From NCBI GenBank assembly GCA_005877965.1, contig VBNP01000176.1:1-7622 (forward strand): DNA of 7,622 bases. The letters run 5' to 3'. The stretch's first letter is position 1; every line of letters begins with the position of its first letter. The translations under genes and the position numbers were made by a program. Origin of the DNA: Gammaproteobacteria bacterium (GTDB lineage: Bacteria; Pseudomonadota; Gammaproteobacteria; Steroidobacterales; Steroidobacteraceae). Below the pieces are notes generated by a model. That model did no database searches. It was not told the DNA's origin and saw only the letters and a list, made by a program, of their open reading frames with translations. Below, in pieces: positions 5,706 through 7,622 of the stretch.

Positions 5706-7337
5706 ATGCTGCTGGCCATTCTCCTCGCGCTTCAAACTGCATCCACGCGGGAAGCCCCGCCCGTGCTGCAATTTCCGACTCCGGGCCTCGATGACCCCAC
5801 GGCGTACGAGGGATACAGCGCGCGCGTCTACCGCGACGCACGCGGGAATTGCGTGGAGATCTACATCGAGGCCAAGACGGTCCGTCTCGTGCATCTCTGG
5901 GCCGACGCGTTGAATGAGAGCATCGCCTTCACCGTCCGCGATGCGGGGGTCGCATTCGATCTCGGTGGAGCGACGGTCGGCGCGACGCGCGGTCGGCGCT
6001 GGTTGCGTTACTCGCTAACGGTGGAAGGCGGGCGGTCGGTACGACTGGGACACTTCCTGCTCGGATCGATGCGCATCGAGCGCGATTTCGGCTACGCCGG
6101 CCGCGTCCGCGACTCGATCGATGCGCCGACGTTCGTGGTGCCTGAGATGGCGCAGTTCGGGCGAGCGTTAGGCCTGCCGTACACCGAACGCGTCACGCCG
6201 AGTGTGCGACTGACGAGTACGCCCCGGGACTGGACGCTCCGAGTGGCGCAGCCCAGCCTCGACGGCAAGAACCATCTCTGGCTGACGCTGCACGGCGACG
6301 CGCGCACCACTCGTGCCAGACTCGCCGGCGGCGTCCTGACGATTCGCTCGCTCGGTACGCAACCTGTCACGCTCAGCGTCGAGATCGCGACCGATGGTGC
6401 TGCCCTCGATCCCCTCCGCCGCAATCAAATCTTCAGCACTGAGTTCCGCCGCTTCGCCGATTCCGCCAAGTCCCAGCGCTTGGAGCGCGAGATCTCGGGC
6501 TTCGAGCTGCTCAGCTCGCGCCAGAAGCTGATGGCGGGCCTGCCGACGTACGCGACCTACTTCGGGCGCGACATGCTGATGACGGCCTTGCTCATGGAGC
6601 CGGTGTGGGCGGACACGATGCCGGAATTCGTGATGGGCGCCGCGCTCGCCAAGCTCGCGCCCGACGGCGAGGTGAGTCACGAAGAAGCACTCGGCGGCCA
6701 GGCGATTCGCGAGAACGCAGCCGAGTTTTTGAGGACCGGAGACAGCACCCTGCTGCGCAACCTGCAAGCGACGCGCGAGAACTACTGGATGGTGGACGAC
6801 GACTTCCAGCTGCCAGTGGTCGCAGGGCATTACTTTGCCAATGGCCATGTCCCCAACGCGCGCAAGCGGGCCTTCCTGCGGCGCTGGGGCGGTGCGCTGC
6901 GCAGGAATCTCGCGTACGTCGCGCAGCAGGCCGCTCCATACGCGCGCAATCCCTTCGCGACGAATCTCGTGCGATTCAAGCGCGACACCGATGGCTGGTG
7001 CCATCCGGGAAGCTGGCGCGATAGCCGGGTCGGCTACGCGGGCGGTTGCTTCGCGTTCGACGTCAATGTGGTCTGGGTCCCCGCCGCGCTGCGCGCCATC
7101 GGTACGATCGACAGCGCGCTGTGTGCCATGGGCGAGCCCCGAATCCGAACTGCGCCATCTCAGGCACCACGAACGTCGGCGCATCGATCGAGTCGCGCGT
7201 GCGGGCGAAGCTCGCGTCGTTGCCGGAGCCGGAACGCGCACACTGGGATTCCGTGCTCGCGCGCACCGGCTTTCCGGCCGACACGTTGCGCTTTCCGGCC
7301 GTGTCGCTCGACAGCGCGGGACAGCCGATCCCGGTGA
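5706..7337 (+). CDS. Six-hairpin glycosidase-like protein (debranching/GH63-like), frame-broken after codon 480
   Basis: ATG 5706 is the first plausible start: the frame runs open upstream into antisense of susC, but no in-frame start lies near. GGAG at 5691-5694 is a weak, distant Shine-Dalgarno. The N-terminus MLLAILLALQTAST resembles a short export signal without a basic region, so export is uncertain. Residues about 20-245 look beta-rich. An alpha-helical part follows with GLPTYATYFGRDMLMTALL (278-296), PDGEVSHEEALGG (319-331), DDDFQLPVVAGHY (364-376) and GSWRDSRVGYAGGCFAFDVN (435-454). The GRD, SHEE and WRDS motifs recall amylo-1,6-glucosidase and GH63/GH37-type (alpha/alpha)6 enzymes acting on alpha-glucosides; this assignment is by motif memory only. 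From codon 480 the frame enters a 53-bp inverted duplication, and residues 481-543 (Arg/Ser/Ala-rich) are out-of-frame translation to TGA 7335-7337. It may be a pseudogene, or an intact gene with a sequence error. It lies divergent from the SusCD operon, suggesting related carbohydrate use. Confidence 0.7.
   Translation: MLLAILLALQTASTREAPPVLQFPTPGLDDPTAYEGYSARVYRDARGNCVEIYIEAKTVRLVHLWADALNESIAFTVRDAGVAFDLGGATVGATRGRRWLRYSLTVEGGRSVRLGHFLLGSMRIERDFGYAGRVRDSIDAPTFVVPEMAQFGRALGLPYTERVTPSVRLTSTPRDWTLRVAQPSLDGKNHLWLTLHGDARTTRARLAGGVLTIRSLGTQPVTLSVEIATDGAALDPLRRNQIFSTEFRRFADSAKSQRLEREISGFELLSSRQKLMAGLPTYATYFGRDMLMTALLMEPVWADTMPEFVMGAALAKLAPDGEVSHEEALGGQAIRENAAEFLRTGDSTLLRNLQATRENYWMVDDDFQLPVVAGHYFANGHVPNARKRAFLRRWGGALRRNLAYVAQQAAPYARNPFATNLVRFKRDTDGWCHPGSWRDSRVGYAGGCFAFDVNVVWVPAALRAIGTIDSALCAMGEPRIRTAPSQAPRTSAHRSSRACGRSSRRCRSRNAHTGIPCSRAPAFRPTRCAFRPCRSTARDSRSR
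6108..6160 (+). repeat. 53-bp inverted repeat, native copy
   Basis: This segment encodes Arg135 to Gly152 of the glycosidase-like protein (RDSIDAPTFVVPEMAQFG) and is in frame on both sides, so it is the original copy. It is identical, base for base, to the reverse complement of 7145-7197. Identity stops sharply at both ends: base 6107 and base 6161 do not match. Confidence 0.95.
7145..7197 (-). repeat. 53-bp inverted repeat, inserted copy that breaks the gene
   Basis: Perfect reverse complement of 6108-6160, lying 984 bases downstream in the same gene. Length 53 is two more than a multiple of three, which exactly accounts for the change of coding frame between upstream (codons starting at positions divisible by 3) and downstream sequence (GTG 7199 onward). 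Removing 7145-7197 joins A7143-T7144 to C7198, restoring codon 480 (ATC, Ile) followed by VRAKLASLPEPERAHWD. The left flank holds CCCGAA (7138-7143), also found at the matching edge of the source (TTCGGG 6156-6161), a possible microhomology. No transposase, terminal repeats or target duplication are visible. Confidence 0.93.
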
Positions 7338-7622
7338 TGAGCACCGATCCGGCGATGTGGCTGCTGCTCCAGCCGCAACCGGTCGAGCGTGAGACGGAGT
7401 TGCTGCGTCCTTTCCTGCTGCCCTACCCGGTCGGCTTATTTATCGACGGCGTCGGGCTCGCGGTCGCCAACGATGCGTACGCGTCGCCCGCCGTGTGGGA
7501 CATGTTCGCGCGCGACCTCTACCATTCACCGCGGGTGGTGTGGGGCCGCGAGGTAAACATCCTGCTCGCCGCGCTCGCCACCCGAAACCGTCCGGGTGCA
7601 GTCGATTCGGTACGCACCGCTG
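7198..7622 (+). pseudogene. C-terminal continuation of the glycosidase-like protein, displaced frame, open at right edge
   Basis: From GTG 7199 a stop-free frame of 141 codons runs off the window. Its content is convincingly protein-like: LPEPERAHWDSVLARTGFP, PYPVGLFIDGVGLAVANDAY and YHSPRVVWGREVNILLAALA, unlike the low-complexity tail of the frame above. In repaired numbering these are residues 488-506, 555-574 and 588-607. WGREVN carries a glutamate that could be the catalytic base of an (alpha/alpha)6 glycosidase, by analogy only. No Shine-Dalgarno supports independent translation; the nearest GTG codons (7121, 7199) are unconvincing starts. It is best read as the rest of the gene that begins at 5706, cut off by the 53-bp inverted insertion. 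Confidence 0.8.

Noticed and set aside
7145..7197. Insertion sequence, integron or CRISPR remnant
   Set aside because: The copied segment is ordinary coding sequence of the same gene, occurs only as one inverted pair, and lacks terminal repeats, target duplication or spacer structure.
6168..7241. Minus-strand open frame of 357 codons
   Set aside because: Long antisense frames are common in GC-rich coding DNA; the plus strand here has glycosidase-like motifs and the antisense translation shows none.
7146..7337. C-terminal residues 481-543 of the plus-strand frame as a real domain
   Set aside because: The stretch is Arg/Ser/Ala-rich with no homology-like pattern, starts exactly in the inverted copy, and the adjacent frame carries the convincing continuation.
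7063..7344. Minus-strand frame containing RDSIDAPTFVVPEMAQFG
   Set aside because: This segment simply reflects the 53-bp inverted copy; the flanks are non-coding shadow of the plus-strand gene.

Overview
The window looks like chromosomal DNA from a GC-rich, Gram-negative bacterium with a SusC/SusD-type outer-membrane uptake system. GC-rich coding, Shine-Dalgarno sequences of the GAGG/GAGAGG type, and a SusC with an alanine-rich signal peptide followed by a carboxypeptidase-regulatory-like domain fit Gemmatimonadota or a relative better than a typical low-GC Bacteroidota. This placement is inference; no marker gene is present.

Layout. The left three quarters is a tight minus-strand cluster, transcribed right to left: a SusC/RagA TonB-dependent receptor (5617 to 2621), a SusD/RagB lipoprotein (2596 to 1022) and the N-terminal 331 codons of an FG-GAP/VCBS-repeat lipoprotein of the CRTAC1/ASPIC-UnbV type (993 to 1, running off the left edge). 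Gaps are 24 and 28 bases, so one operon is likely. SusC forms the outer-membrane channel, SusD is its lipid-anchored lid that captures ligand, and the calcium-loop propeller lipoprotein is a common but poorly understood companion. A 15-bp hairpin directly after the third gene's start codon may lower its expression relative to susCD.

An 88-base divergent intergenic region (5618 to 5705) carries two small inverted repeats and weak promoter-like hexamers. To its right, on the plus strand, starts a gene for an apparent six-hairpin glycosidase-like protein (debranching-enzyme/GH63-like), which continues past the right edge.

The standout observation is in that plus-strand gene. Bases 7145-7197 are a perfect 53-bp reverse-complement copy of bases 6108-6160 of the same gene. 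The copy shifts the reading frame, so the ORF ends early at 7337. Deleting exactly these 53 bases rejoins the two coding frames into one continuous protein of at least 621 residues. It therefore looks like a short inverted templated insertion, either a real and recent mutation or a sequencing/assembly chimera. I see no clearly new defence or mobile system; this intragenic inverted duplication is the unusual structure here.
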